A program made the translations under genes and the position numbers. Shown here one piece after another: positions 8,982 through 21,466 of a stretch of DNA of 64,000 nucleotides. The notes below the pieces were generated by a model that was given only the letters and a program-made list of their open reading frames with translations, did no database searches and was not told where the DNA came from. Every line of letters begins with the position of its first letter. Position 1 is the stretch's first letter. The stretch comes from Sipunculus nudus (Eukaryota > Annelida > Sipuncula > Golfingiida > Sipunculidae). The stretch covers positions 50,037,676 to 50,101,675 of the forward strand of contig CM049311.1 in NCBI GenBank assembly GCA_026874595.1, in the 5' to 3' direction.

Positions 8982-11394
8982 AAAATCAAAATGTGATATT
9001 TTCCCCTATATGTTCCTGCTGTAAATGGAACCTGTTTCAATTCATGTTTTGAAATTTTGCCAAAATAGCATAATATACATGAGGCTTTACAATAATTTGT
9101 TTGATAATGATTTCATCAGACGTATCCTGCAAATTTAAAAAGAAAACACAAACATTAACAATACCCTGCCAGAGAGAAAATACACAATGCATGTGAAAAT
9201 AGATATGATGCCGATTGTTTTTAAAATAAAAACTATAGTTTCTGTTTTTGCAGAACGATTCAATATTTAATCGATATTTTTTATGCTGTTAGGTACAATA
9301 GTCATCAAATTTATGTTGTAAATTTGTAAAACCGCAGGGCACAAACATCAATACTTTTAATAGATATATTGTAAAATACGTCAGTTGAAAAAAATAAACA
9401 ACAAATCAATAAAACATAAAACAAAACATTTGGCATAGCCAGAAAAGTTCAGTAAATGTTTAAAAATAAATGAGCAAAGAGCAAAGGTTATAGATATAAA
9501 AAACATTCTGTTTAATAATAGAAACTGATACCAGCAACGATCAAGTCCGAAGGGAAGGAGGTCCGAAAGCGCACGGTACTACTGTATCGAGAATTTCGAC
9601 TATAGACCGATGATTACCAGGCTAAGAAAAAGCATCCTATCTGTTAATTTTGTTTCCGAGGATTTAAATATAGGAATCAAATAAAAAAAGTGAGTATGCA
9701 CGGAATATTCAGATGGATTATATAAAGATATTCTATATGTTTTTTTATCAAAGATTTTACATTCAACGATCTCCTCTGTACTCAAAATTGGAATTTTTAT
9801 CGAGATCGTTGTAATCGTATAGTAATCCGAAGTTGAAGGGAGCACATTCTGTTTTGATGCTCTTATCATGCATATATTATAACGCTTGAGAGTGAAATCA
9901 GTTGCACCTATACTTTAAAATATTATTAAATATCCATTTATTTGAAGTTGAAATGTTATGTTGAAACATCAGGAGTAAAATTATTAGAATATAAATACAA
10001 GATTGAAAACGTTTGAAGGAAGTGTTAAAAACTTGAACAAGAATTAATTTGAGTTTGCTTTCCAGTTCATAAGTTGGCGATATTAATGAACAAGTCTGTG
10101 ATTTACTCCACTTAGAGAGCATCCAATACTAGTATATTGAGAGATGGTGTCTTTCCGTCATCACATGTCACTTTTCTCGGTCATAACACGGCTCCTCGGT
10201 TGATACTCAGACACTGTGCTCTGCTGTCAGAGCCTGCGCGATAGCTCACAGATCACAAAAGTCGGTAAAATGCAAAGATTGTTATAAGATTTAAACATAT
10301 CAATTATTTTACAACGAGACATTTTGCAAGTTATAAATGTATAGACGCGTATTTCATCATTGACATTAACATGTTACAAACTATTGGATATTTGGATTTT
10401 CCAGTTTATACCGTAATTTTAAAGAATTATAAATATTAAAGCCCAACAACCTAAAGGTTGAATACATTTTTCAAAAACATGTAGGAGAAAAGTTGCGGAA
10501 CAGAAAATCCTCATAATATTTTGTTTAAGGTGCCTAAAAATGTCCTCTTTACATTGTATATTTATGAATTAAAATCATCCCCTGCCCTGCCGATGTAAAT
10601 ATAAATATCTTTAACAAAAATATGGCTGTAGATTTTATTAATATATTTCATGGTGTGAAATATATTACGTGAAAATACACCCACATATCTGTATACATTT
10701 ATATTAAATTTACAAAACAAAAAATTTAGAACATAGTTTTCCGATTTTGTATCATGTATTGTATTTTACACTCATTAAAAGCAGAGTCATGCATAAGCAA
10801 TTTAAATATATGCATGCAACTATAATTATAATGAAACTGCATTTGGGCTGTGGCTCCTAACTGACCACAAGTTAACCAGTGCGTCTCTGTGACTTCCGAG
10901 TTGGCTTCCGAGCACAAAATCGTCCATAACTTTCAGATCAAAGAATGAATAACTAAAATTATTCACAGAATGATAGTAAAGATCTTATTCTATCGGGAAA
11001 AAGCAAAACGGTATTGAAACGTTAGCATTTTGTATATGCTTTTAAACTGTACTATTTATAAAACAATTCCTCGGTTTCCGGCTTCGGACTTCCAAGTTTA
11101 TATACACGACCCCGTCATGACACTTCATTTTCGAACGAGAAGTACCGCCTCACGTGAATCGATGCCACAGTGACGAAAGGAGGTAATAAATGTAATAATT
11201 TTTTGTGTAACAATCCTTTTTCTTCGATATTTAAGACATAATACGACCATATAAGCCTGTGATGCAATATAATACCAGACAGGAAATATTTTGATCCGAC
11301 CCTTAAAATGGGCGTTCTGTTGTGACTGCCATCATGACTCCAGGCCCTATCAGTTTATTTCTGAAGGCCTGAGTGTCATGTTGTCATGGCTAAA
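7867..11394. mobile_element. 3.5-kb insertion with diverged inverted repeats, probably an old non-autonomous DNA transposon
   Basis: Interrupts unit 0 exactly where units 2-5 read through (GGCAGTATAGGAATAG). GCAATAT is duplicated on both sides (7860-7866 and 11395-11401). Extended but diverged inverted repeats face each other. 8328-8361 pairs with 10968-10999 around CTTATTCTATC. AACTCGGAAGTCCGAAGTCGGAAG at 8220 (and a partial copy at 8440) pairs with CTTCGGACTTCCAAG at 11085 and CTTCCGAG at 10890. No transposase is recognisable. The interior is AT-rich and without long open frames. The 7-9 bp duplication would suit hAT or Mutator, but the exact termini are uncertain. Confidence 0.55.
8947..8982. 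repeat. (TA)n microsatellite
   Basis: An uninterrupted to near-perfect TA run within the 3.5-kb insertion. Confidence 0.9.
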
Positions 11395-11639
11395 GCAATA
11401 TAGGAATAGTAATATCGAATAAAAAATGGATTAACAACAGCGGTTTCATGTTGTGCATTTCTGAGGTTTAGCAATAAGTTATAAGGGGGAAAAAAGGAGT
11501 TTTTTTTTCATCGCAGTCCATATATGTTACACCACCATTAGTCAGCATGAAAATGTAGATCGTAGTTATAACGAAAGCCAGTTTAGCAGTGAAACGCAAC
11601 ACTCATGAAAGGATGTACTAGTCATGTGCATATTTATGA

Positions 11640-11835
11640 CAGTGAACTACTTCGCTTTTCAGAGCCGGTTTGACAGTTCCTATGGACATTTGCAGACACA
11701 TATGGCACCTCACCATCCATGCTGCTTGTATCTCTGCTAAATAGTACTTTTGCCTGCCTAGGGACTCGAACCGTGTATCAGAGATATGATGATCAAGATG
11801 ATTACAAGCACCATGCTAACATGTCCCTCATTGGT
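11640..11835 (-). repeat. tRNA-derived SINE head, unit 0
   Basis: On the minus strand a tRNA-like Pol III promoter is visible: an A box TTAGCATGGTGC (complement of 11808-11819) and a perfect B box GGTTCGAGTCC (complement of 11762-11772), separated by about 35 bp as in tRNAs. The SINE body continues toward lower coordinates (GTCTGCA...AGGAACTGTC...CCGGCTCTGAAAAGC). The element recurs in units 2-5. It can mimic a spliced plus-strand exon (AG before 11663, GT after 11832), but the tRNA boxes explain it better. Confidence 0.65.
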
Positions 11836-12261
11836 AAGATAAAAAAAATTCTGTGTGAATAAATGAAGGCTTGCGAGCTCGTGTAATATCTTACTGCTGT
11901 TTTACTCTGGAATCTACCAATCTTATCTGAAGCTGGCAGTGTGACTGAGATGAAATGAATTACAAGTGGTTTTCTTATGAGGGTAAGTTTGATTGGAACC
12001 TGTACATACTGGATAAAGCGGGAAATATTTGAGCATTTATTGAAACAGATGACCAAGAGTTAATCATAATAATATGTACCATCAAAACAGTGTATGGTAG
12101 TGTTGGGAATAGGTGGTCATTTCATGTTCAACCCCATTGTATTGGCTCAAGCAGAGGAAAATCTGGTATAGTCAGTTGTTGCATGGTTTGCATTATACAG
12201 CTGATTGTAAATATTGATGTTTGTCATTGTTTATATAGAACTTCCTTGCCAGAAGATGCAA

Positions 12262-12316
12262 TGAATAAACAATTTCCATTGATTGTTACAATAAACAATT
12301 TCCATTGATTGTTACA
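12262..12316. repeat. Local ~28-bp tandem duplication (unit 0 only)
   Basis: The phrase ATAAACAATTTCCATTGATT followed by GTTACA occurs twice in a row. Other units have it once. Confidence 0.8.
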
Positions 12317-12380
12317 ACTGACCAGTTTCATACATCATGATTTTAGGATGTTGATATAAAAGTTCATTATTTTGTATCAG

Positions 12381-14287
12381 GTGCTACTTAGCCTGGAGGT
12401 GGGTGGGCGGCTTACTAGCATGAAATCGAGGCTCCATTGCGCTATGTGGAGCAGCAGCATGACGTACAGTTACTCTTGACCCAATTCACCTCTTCTGCCA
12501 TGCTGAAGTTCCTTGAGGAGATTAATGGGGGAGGGCCTAATTGTTAACAAGGAGTTCTTCTAAACCCTGATCGGCAGGCTCAATAGATCAGGAGGGAGAA
12601 ATGGGTCAATCCTGCTGTCAACCTGGAAAAGGGGGTGAGATACCATGAAGTGAACGACCAAGGAGTCCCTGTATGTTCCCGTGTCAACAGTCTCCCCAGA
12701 AGCCTCAGCAAGCCTGACAGAATGTTTGAATTATTAAGTAAATTCAGTACGTCAGGTTATGGCTTGTTGGAGCGTATGCTACTCTGGCCCCGATCGCGTA
12801 TAGGAATGAAGACATATGCAGGCCATGTTGAATCTGAAAGGACACAAAACTCTTATTTCCCTGGGGCAACTGATGGCTCTAATCTACGATACAGCCCACA
12901 AAGCAGAACCCCTTGTGTTCACTTTTAACCAGGCTTCAGAGAGACTGCTTGCTGACCTGTGCAACAAAGCAAACTAAGTCATGCAACTGACTGACGCCCG
13001 CCCAAAAATTTCTACCCTTGCAGGAGCAAATTTTGTGGACCATGTAGTGAAGGTGAGAATTAGCACAATCAAACAATAAACAATGAAATGTAACACACAT
13101 TTTAAATCTCACACTGCAGTCACTGAGAGCGGGCATGCTGATGCCCATGCCAGCAGCAGAGGACACCGGGGAAATGAGGCACCACCAACCAGCCAGGGAG
13201 ATGCTATGCTAGGGACAGTATGTCTGCAAGCTCAGGGCACCATGTACCAAACAAATAGGTCCAGAAGGTATTGATGATGAAAGGCTATGCAGCGACCAGG
13301 TGGCATATGTAGGATAAATTTACTTGGATTCAGCCGAAATCTTGATAATCATGAATATGACGAGTCAAAAGGCCTTGGCACGCTGGTAAAATCTGGAGTC
13401 TGCCATATTTTCTTTAAGGAAGTGCTAACAATCCAGCATGTCAAAGATCAGTTAAACTGTTTGGGGATCTCAACAGGCAGGTACGTGGACACTTTAATCA
13501 TCTTCTGCCAAGGGATTCCGTGGATACTGCAAGACTGTGGAGAGTGCATCCTTTAGCGGAAAGGGCCAAGGCCTTCCTCAGTGAGAATGAGGAACAGTGA
13601 CAGGGTCCTGAAACCATAGCAAATGAGGGTGTATATAAAAGTCGGAGAATCCCCGGAAAACGGAACAAGTATGCGGTCTCCCTTTAAAAAAACATAACAG
13701 ATAGTTATCATATACTTGAAGCACAAAAATCAATTGAAATGCATATAAATAAAGGTAAAAATAAAATATAATTTGACTCAGCTAAGAAAAAAAAACAAAG
13801 GAAAAGGGGTGATAAAAAATCTGGACGCCAAAAACCAAGGCTGAATGATTATGAAGTCGAACCGGCACCCGATTCCTTTTTGTCTACAGACACAGTTGCA
13901 GACCAGTTATCTACATCTACACCTAAACAATGTTCCATAAATACAATGCCAAATTCAGGATTAAAGATACCAAAAAGTAAAATTATCAAGAAATAACGGT
14001 TCAAAATTCAAGATGAACAGACCAAAAAATTGAGAAATGCTCAGCTGTTAATGAGGATGATTTATTGGATATTTTGCCAATACATTTGTGAAAGTTTCCC
14101 TTAATATTTCTTTAGAGAGGGAAAAACAAGAGTCTCAGCCAGCCTTTTCTGGAAATGCTGCTACTTGTCTCTCCCCTACTGTAGCCATCCCGGAAATTTC
14201 CTTTAACAGTTCCATTGAAATAAAACCTGTTCTTGAAAATGACCATGAAATGCTTTCAGAGGATAATTTGGACAATTTGGACAAGTG
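12381..14287 (+). pseudogene. Relic of an unrecognised multi-exon gene, unit 0
   Basis: Decayed coding blocks appear in the same order in every unit. First, a block after an acceptor-like TTTGTATCAG encodes a PGGG...EAPLRYVEQQHDVQ-type peptide, then SSAMLKFLEEINGG. A block from about 12635 contains DRMFELLSKFSTSGYGLLER. A third around 13258-13600 contains GFSRNLD, HEYDES, VLTIQHVKDQLNCLG and RDSVDTARLW (in another frame). A lysine-rich block at 13790 onward leads to SLNISLEREKQES and ENDHEMLSEDN (14088-14287). Frames change between blocks and stops intervene. The function is unknown; the complete 3' end is preserved only in unit 5. It lacks the 19 bp present in unit 5 near 50430. Confidence 0.6.
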
Positions 14288-14739
14288 ATCAAAGAAATGA
14301 TCTTGATGATGTCATATTGTGGCATAGTCATACTTTTTCAGTTTTTGAAATGATATTGTTTGGACAAATTATGTTCATGTAAATTTACATATTACATTTT
14401 GTGAATGAAAAATAAGGGACCTGTGGGTGATGGCGCTCAGCTGAAATCGATCCTGAGAATATTTGTATAAAATCCTAGGGACTTTGTTTCCTGTGCACTA
14501 CATGAAAGATGCAGGAGCCTCTCATGATCACAAAAAAAAACAGTATTTAAATTATGTGACTGTAATATGCATGTAAATATATCGAAACTCTGTAAATTAT
14601 GAAATAATTGATGTGAAAGAAGCAAATTAATTCGCTTTTAATTTATTAACTGAAACAAAATGCTGTAAAAGATTTAAAAATTTCAATTTTAAAGGAAAAT
14701 AATCTCAATTTGATAAGCATATTAATATTAAAAAATAAT

Positions 14740-17700
14740 ATTTTAAAAAATCTGTCAAATTCCTGGTTAGTTACCAATGCGGCACTCAAAACTAGCACAG
14801 ACGGACAGATTGACGGAGTGTTGGTACACCATATGACGTCACATGATGGTCATGCTTATAATACAGATACCAACTAGAGAACATATGTCAAACGCTTGTC
14901 CGAAATTGACATTGATAGACAGACAGAAATATAAGCATGTATAAATCATCAAATGAATAACTCCTGCTGGAAATAGTACGATAACAACTCCTGCAGGAAA
15001 TCGAACAATAACAAAATATAACTATGCTAACTGCAAAATTTGGAAGTTTAACCCCAGGGCCAAAAGGCCATGAAATCTTGAATGAAATGAGATAATTAAC
15101 AATTGATTCTGATATGGCGTTGGGACCATGTTGCCCAGGCAGACTGTCACTACATTCACTACCATACAGGTACCTCATACAACTATATATTTAAGTTGAC
15201 CAGAATGGGCAGGCGGGCACAATTTTTACCATAAAATTTGCAGCCATGGTACAGGTAAGAAAAGGGAGCCAGAGTAAAGACAGAGTAAGACCGCATTACC
15301 ACATAGTAAGGGCTGTAGATCTTGGTTTAAGATACTGTGAGAACAATTTTGGTTTGATAAGTAATTTCAGAGACATGGCAGGAATACGATATGATGAAGT
15401 GTTCCAGGCGAAACACCCCCTGGTCGTCTTTTCCTATGGTGTAAAACTTGTTTCGAGAGATCAATGCAAAACATAAAATATATAAGTTTCAACGTGATAA
15501 AAGAGGAGTCTAGCTGACCATTAAGTGATATCTCACTAAATCTCATTTGATGAGATACTGTGCAAGATATTGCAAAACTTTAAATAAAACCTATCTCTAA
15601 TTAATTGTGACCTGATAAAAACAAATAGACCTCTCTAATTTTACAAATGGAAAAGTTACAAAAAGTTTAGGCAAAAATGCCAGATAGTTTAGTGAACATA
15701 GGTAACCTAGGAACCGCAGTATCAGGTAAAGTGTACCTAGAAATTAGCCCATTCAGATCTAGTAATAAAAATGGACACATTCTTTATAGTTGTGAAGCTT
15801 TGGGAAAAAAACTTTACTTTGAAGTGCTTCCGCTGGTGACTATATTCAAACAATGAAAAATCATTATTGAGATTTTTATGTATAATATATTATGTGGCCC
15901 TTTTGAAGCAATGACTTTAAAATTTGGGCCTCTTGAATTAAAATAGTGTAAAACTAATCAAAGTCTATACATCATACAAAAAAAAACTTGAACTCTCTAG
16001 CTTTAAAAATGGCCAAGATACAAAAATGGGGTAAACTATTTTGAATTTTCAAGAATTTCCCAACCATGGTAACAGCAACATGAGGCCGCTATGCATAAAA
16101 GTGAAAGGCTATTTAATGACAAAAGAAAAGAGCTACACATTGTGCGGCTACGATCATTCTTGACAAAGATATGACGAAAAAAAAAACATTCTTAGGGTCT
16201 TGATGACCTTGACCGATTACGACCAAAAACAATAGGCTTCTGTTGGGAACAATTACATACAATAAACATACAAGTTTCAAGGGCAATTGCAGCAAACACT
16301 GTTACCTGTAGAATCTAGTCAAACAACAGACAAACATTGTTACAGACTAACAAACATACCCGGCTGACTAACATACTTGTCGAAATATCTGATTCCAGCA
16401 AGAAATAAACAGACATCATGGAATGACGTACCCCCTACTGCATGGGAATCTGATTACCCCAATGCATCGGAGAACCAAATTCCATTTGGAAAAACCCGTT
16501 CCAGGGGCAACCTGTTCATGGTTGAATGGGGGAATATATTTTCGGAGAAAGTCAAGTGTTCTGAACACCTACCTTAGCCATAAGTTCTGACAGAGTGGAA
16601 GACAATGTTGCACACATTGTACCGCTGATTGTAAATATTGATATATATCATTTTTCATATAAAACTTCGATGCCAGAAGATGCAATGAATAAGCAATACC
16701 CATTGATTGTTACAAGTGACCTGTTTCATACATCATGATTTCAGGATGTTGATATAAAAGTGTTCATTATTTTGTTTCAGGTGTTACTTAGCATGGAGGT
16801 GGGAAAAGCGCGGCTTACAAACACGGAACCGAGGCTCTTTTGCGCTATGTGGAGCAGCAGCATGACGTACAGTAACTCTTGACCCAATTCACCTCTTCTG
16901 CCATGCTGAAGTTCCTTGAGGAGATTTAATGGGGGAGGGCCTAATTGTTAACAACCAGCTCTTCCAAACCCTGATCGGCATGCTCAATAGATCAGGAGGG
17001 AGAGATGGGTCATGGGAGAGGTCCATCCTGCTGTCAACCTGGAAAAGGGGGTGAGATAACCATGTACTGACCGAACAAGGAGTCCCTGTATGTTCCCGTG
17101 TCAACAGTTTCCCTAGAAGCCTCAGCAAACCCGACAGAATGTTTGAATTATCAAGTAAATTCAGTACGTGAGGTGATGGCTTGTTGGAGCGTATGCTACT
17201 CTGGCCCCGATCGCGTATAGGAATGAAGACATATGCAGGCCATGTTGAATCTGAAAGGACACAAAACTCTTATTTCCCTGGGGCCACTGATGGTTCTAAT
17301 CTACGATGCAGCCCACAAGGCAGAACCCCTTGTGTTCACTTATGACCAGGCTTCAGAGAGACTGCTTGCAGACCCGTGCAACAGAGCAAACTAAGTCATT
17401 CAACTGACTGACGCCCGCCCAAAAATTTCTACCCCTGCAGGAGCAAATTTTGTGGATCATGTAGTGAAGGTGAGAATTAGCACAATCAAACAATAAACAA
17501 TGAAATGCAACACATTTTAAATCTCACACTGCAGTCACTGAGAGCGGGCATGCTGATGCCCATGCCAGCTGCAGAGGAAACCGGGGAAATGGAGGATGAG
17601 GCACCACCAACCAGTCAGGGAGATGCTATGCTAGGGGCAGTATGTCTGCCAGCACAAGGCACCATGTACCAAACAAATGGGTCCAGAAGGTATTGATGAT

Positions 17701-19156
17701 GAAAGGCTATGCAGCAACCAGGTTGCATATAAAGAGATAAATTAACTTGGATTCAGCCTAAATCTTGACAGTCATGAATATGACGAAGCAAGAGCCCTTG
17801 GCACGCTGGTAAAATCTGGAGTCAGCTAGATTTTCTTTAAGGAAGTGCTAACAATCCAGCATGTCAAAGATCAGTTAAACTGTTTGGGGATCTCAACAGG
17901 CAGGTACGTGGACACTTAAATCATCTTCTGCCAAGGGAATCCGTGGATACTGCAAGACTGTGGAGAGTGCATCCTTTAGCGGAAGGGGCCAAGGCCTTCC
18001 TCAGTGAGAATGAGGAACAGTGACAGGGTCCTGAAACCATAGCAAATGAGGGTGTATATAAAAGTCGGAGAATCCACGGAAAACGGAACAAGTAAGCGGG
18101 CTCCCTTTATAAAAAACATAACAGATAGTTATCATATACTTGAAGCACAAAAATCAATTGAAATGCATATAAATAAAGGTAAAAATAAAATATAATTTGA
18201 CTCGGCTAAGAAAAAAAAAACAAAGGAAAAGAGCTGATAAAAAATCTGGACGCCAAAAACCAAGGCTGAATGATTATGAAGTCGAACCGGCACCCGATTC
18301 CTTTTTGGCTACAGACACAGTTCCAGACCAATTATCTACATCTACACCTAAACAATATTCCATAAATACAATGCCAAATTCAGGATTAAAGATACCAAAA
18401 AGTAAAATTGTCAAGAAATAACGGTTCAAAATTCAAGATGAACAGACCAAAAAATTGAGAATTGCTCAGCTGTTAATGAGGATGATTTATTGGATATTTT
18501 GCCAATACATTTGTGAAGGTTTCCCTTAATATTTCTTTAGAGAGGGAAAAACAAGAGTCTCAGCCAGCCTTTTCTGGAAATGCTGCTACTTGTCTCTCCC
18601 CTACTGTAGCCATCCCGGAAATTTCCTTTTACAGTTCCATTGAAATAAAACCTGTTCTTGAAAATGACCATGAAATGCTTTCGGAGGATAATTTGGACAA
18701 TTTGGACGAGTGATCAAAGAAATGATCTTGATGATGTCATATTGTGGCATAGTCATACTTTTTCAGTTTTTGAACTGATATTGTTTGGACAAATTATGTT
18801 CATGTAAATTTACATATTTCATTTTGTGAATGAAAAATAAGGGACCTGTGGGTGATGGCGCTCAGCTGAAATCGATCCTGAGAATATTTGTATAAAATCC
18901 TAGGGACTTTGTTTCCTGTGCACTACATGAAAGATGCAGGAGCCTCTCATGATCACAAAAAATCAGTATTTCAATTATGTGACTTGTAATATGCATGTAA
19001 ATATATCGAAACCCTGTTAATTATGAAATAATTGATGTGAAAGAAGCAAATTAATTCGCTTTTAATTTATTAACTGAAACAAAATGCTGTAAAAGATTTA
19101 AAAATTTCCATTTTAAAGGAACATAATCTCAATTTGATAAGCATATTAATAGTAAA
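14740..19156 (+). repeat. Array unit 1 (lacks the first part)
   Basis: Begins abruptly with AAATCTGTCAAATTCCTGG, which in unit 2 occurs at 20839. The whole first ~1.7 kb, including the SINE head, is therefore missing. The middle block also lacks the ~230-bp piece found in units 2-5 between the AAGAAAAG and GGAGCCA words. The remainder is collinear with the other units to GCATATTAATAGTAAA. Confidence 0.8.
16781..18713 (+). pseudogene. Relic of the unrecognised gene, unit 1
   Basis: Collinear with the unit 0 relic: acceptor-like TTTGTTTCAG at 16771-16780, the EAPL...EQQHDVQ block, the KFSTS block, the RDSVDTARLW block around 17945-18020, and the lysine-rich to ENDHEMLSEDN block (18197-18713). 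A C-terminal portion of one inter-block region reads MPAAEETGEMEDEAPPTSQG, an acidic linker. It carries stops, frame changes and the 19-bp deletion that marks units 0-4. Confidence 0.6.
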
Positions 19157-20039
19157 TCAGGTATGATTTGCATCCGAACTGTGTAATATATATTTATGAA
19201 ACTTGTAGCCTGAAACCATTCAATGATTCAATGAGTGAGTAATTTTTTTAGGATAAGTTTCAATTTTCAAAATTTTCATTTCAACTTTTGGAAAATTAAT
19301 TCAGATTGTAAGTTGAGTCAAGGGAGATGCCTCGATTGAAGCAATTACATATCATAGGTGATCGCTGCATTTCTCTAACTGCAGACAACTGGACTGGTTT
19401 GATATAAACAACACTTGACATGGTGTATGAAAATTTAATGAAAGCTACCCCTGTTCAACCAAATCCTTTCAACCTTCAGAATGTATTAGTTTGTTTAACT
19501 GTTAGTTGGTCAGAATGTGATAATAAAAGCGAATGTACATATATAGAAGAAAGGTGCAATAGTCAAGTTAGGGTAATTTAAGGTAATGATTTGACATAAA
19601 TGTCTAATATTAAAAAAAGGTTTATCTAATTTATAATACAACTAAGTTGAATGCAGATGTATACTTGAAATAAGGGCGCTCTAGCTAAACAGTATCATGT
19701 GTATTAAGTAAATGTCTTTCATGATTTTTGACAAAGTACATTATGTTTTGGCACATAACTTCAACGATCTCTGCAATATTGACCTAATTTCTGACATGTA
19801 CATAGGCAGTATAGGAATAGGCATGTCAAATATGAATAGATTAACTACAGGGGTTTCGAAGTGTGCAGTTTTGATGTGTAGCAATACGGGAAAATAGGAG
19901 TTTTTTTCATCAGAGGTACATAAGTGACACCATCATTATTCAGCATGAAACTGTCGATCGTAGTTATAATGAAAGCAAGTACGGCAGTGAAACTAAACAC
20001 TCCTGGAAGGATGTACTGGTTATGTGCATGTGTTTTGAT

Positions 20040-20245
20040 ATAATTTCTGACTGTGAACTACTTTGCTTTTCAGAGCCGGTGGGACAGTTCCTATAGACAT
20101 CTGCAGACACATATGGCACCTCACTATCGATAATGCTTGTATCTCTGCTAAAAAGTACTTCTGCCTGCCTGGGGACTCGAACCGTGTACCAGAGATATGA
20201 TGATTCAGATGACTACAAGCACCATGCAAACATGTCCCTCATTGG
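20040..20245 (-). repeat. tRNA-derived SINE head, unit 2
   Basis: B box complement at 20173-20183 (perfect), A box complement at 20219-20230 with one change (TTTGCATGGTGC). Same organisation as in unit 0. Confidence 0.6.
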
Positions 20246-21447
20246 TAAGATCTGTGTGAATCAGTGAAACAGGCTTGTGAGCTCTTGTAATATCTAACTG
20301 GTCTTTTGCTCTGGCACCTACCAATCGTATCTGAACCTGGCAGTGTGACTGAGGTGGAATGAAGTACAGGTGGTGTTCTCAAGAGGGGAAGTTTAAATGG
20401 AACCTGTACATACTGGATAAAGCGGGAAATATTTGAGCATTTATTGTAACAGATAATCATGAAGTTTAGCCTTAATTACATGTAGAAACAAAATGATGTA
20501 TGATAGTGTTGGGAAAATGTCATTTCATGTTCAACCCCATTGTATTTGGTTGTGCTCAAGCAGAGGAAAATCGGGTATAGTAAGTTGTTTGGTTATATGA
20601 ACTCTCATACCATACATATAGACTGAACACATCTCTAAGGATAATAAGACCTACGTTCAGGCTAATCATTTCTTGATTCTATAGCTGACATGTCTATATG
20701 GTAATTTTGGAACTAATTTTTAATAGAAAATGCAAACCCCTTTGTGTAGTGTACCAACAAAATGTCTAAACAAGCACACCATTGCCACCCACTAAGCCTT
20801 AATGACATGCAGGTATCGCGAGTTTTGTAAAAAAAAAATCTGTCAAATTCCTGGTTAGTTATCAATGCGGCACTCAAACTAGCACAGACGGACAGATTGA
20901 CGGAGTGTTGGTACACCATATGACATCATATGATGGTCATGCTTATTACAAACTTTATTACAGTTACAAACTAGAGAACATATGTCAAACGCTTGTCGGA
21001 AATTGACATTGATAGACAGAAATATAAGCATGTATAAATCATCAAATGAATATCTCCTGCAGGAAATAGAACAAATAACAAAATATAACTATGCTAACTG
21101 CAAAATTTGGAAGTTTAACCCCAGGGCCAAAAGGCCATGAAATCTGGAATGAAATGAGATAATTAACAATTGATTCTGATATGGCGTTGGGACTATGTTG
21201 CCCAGGCAGACTGTCACTACATTCACTACCATACAGGTACCTCATACATTTATATATTTGATTAAGTTGACCAGAATGGGCCAGGGGGCACAATTTTTAC
21301 CCTTAAATTTGCAGCCATGGTACAGTTAAGAAAAGGCCATATGCTTAAAAATTGAGGCCATGCACCCTATTTTCAGAAGCCGCGATTAAAATTGTGATAT
21401 GGTTAGTAATTGTAGCAGAAAAGTGATATGTTGAAGTGTTTCCTGTG

Positions 21448-21466
21448 CTACGCCCCCTGGTTGCGA
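21448..21466 (-). promoter_or_regulatory. CTCF-like motif, degraded (unit 2)
   Basis: The complement reads CAACCAGGGGGCGTAG. It keeps the AGGGGGCG core but has mutations in the CCACC part compared with units 4 and 5. Confidence 0.3.

Larger units (their letters stand above)
6284..14735 (+). repeat. Array unit 0 (most diverged copy, lacks the middle block)
   Basis: The left end (TCAGGTATAGATTACATC at about 6290) resembles the start of later units (TCAGGTATGATTTGCATCC). Similarity is patchy to about 7490 and clear from 7490 to 7866. A 3.5-kb insertion interrupts it, and the unit resumes at 11395. Near 12170 it jumps directly from the GAAAATCTGGTATAGT word to the sequence that in unit 2 begins near 22918, so about 2.3 kb present in other units is missing. 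Within 6360-7490 nothing recognisable was found except a diverged direct repeat of a TATGCTTGAA...AGCTCTC...AGCTGAA stretch (about 7400 and 7710). Confidence 0.7.

Noticed and set aside
11663-11832. Apparent plus-strand exon with AG acceptor and GT donor (VYQRYDD...ANMSLIG)
   Set aside because: The perfect B box and spaced A box on the minus strand identify a tRNA-derived SINE. The plus frame also has stops in most units.
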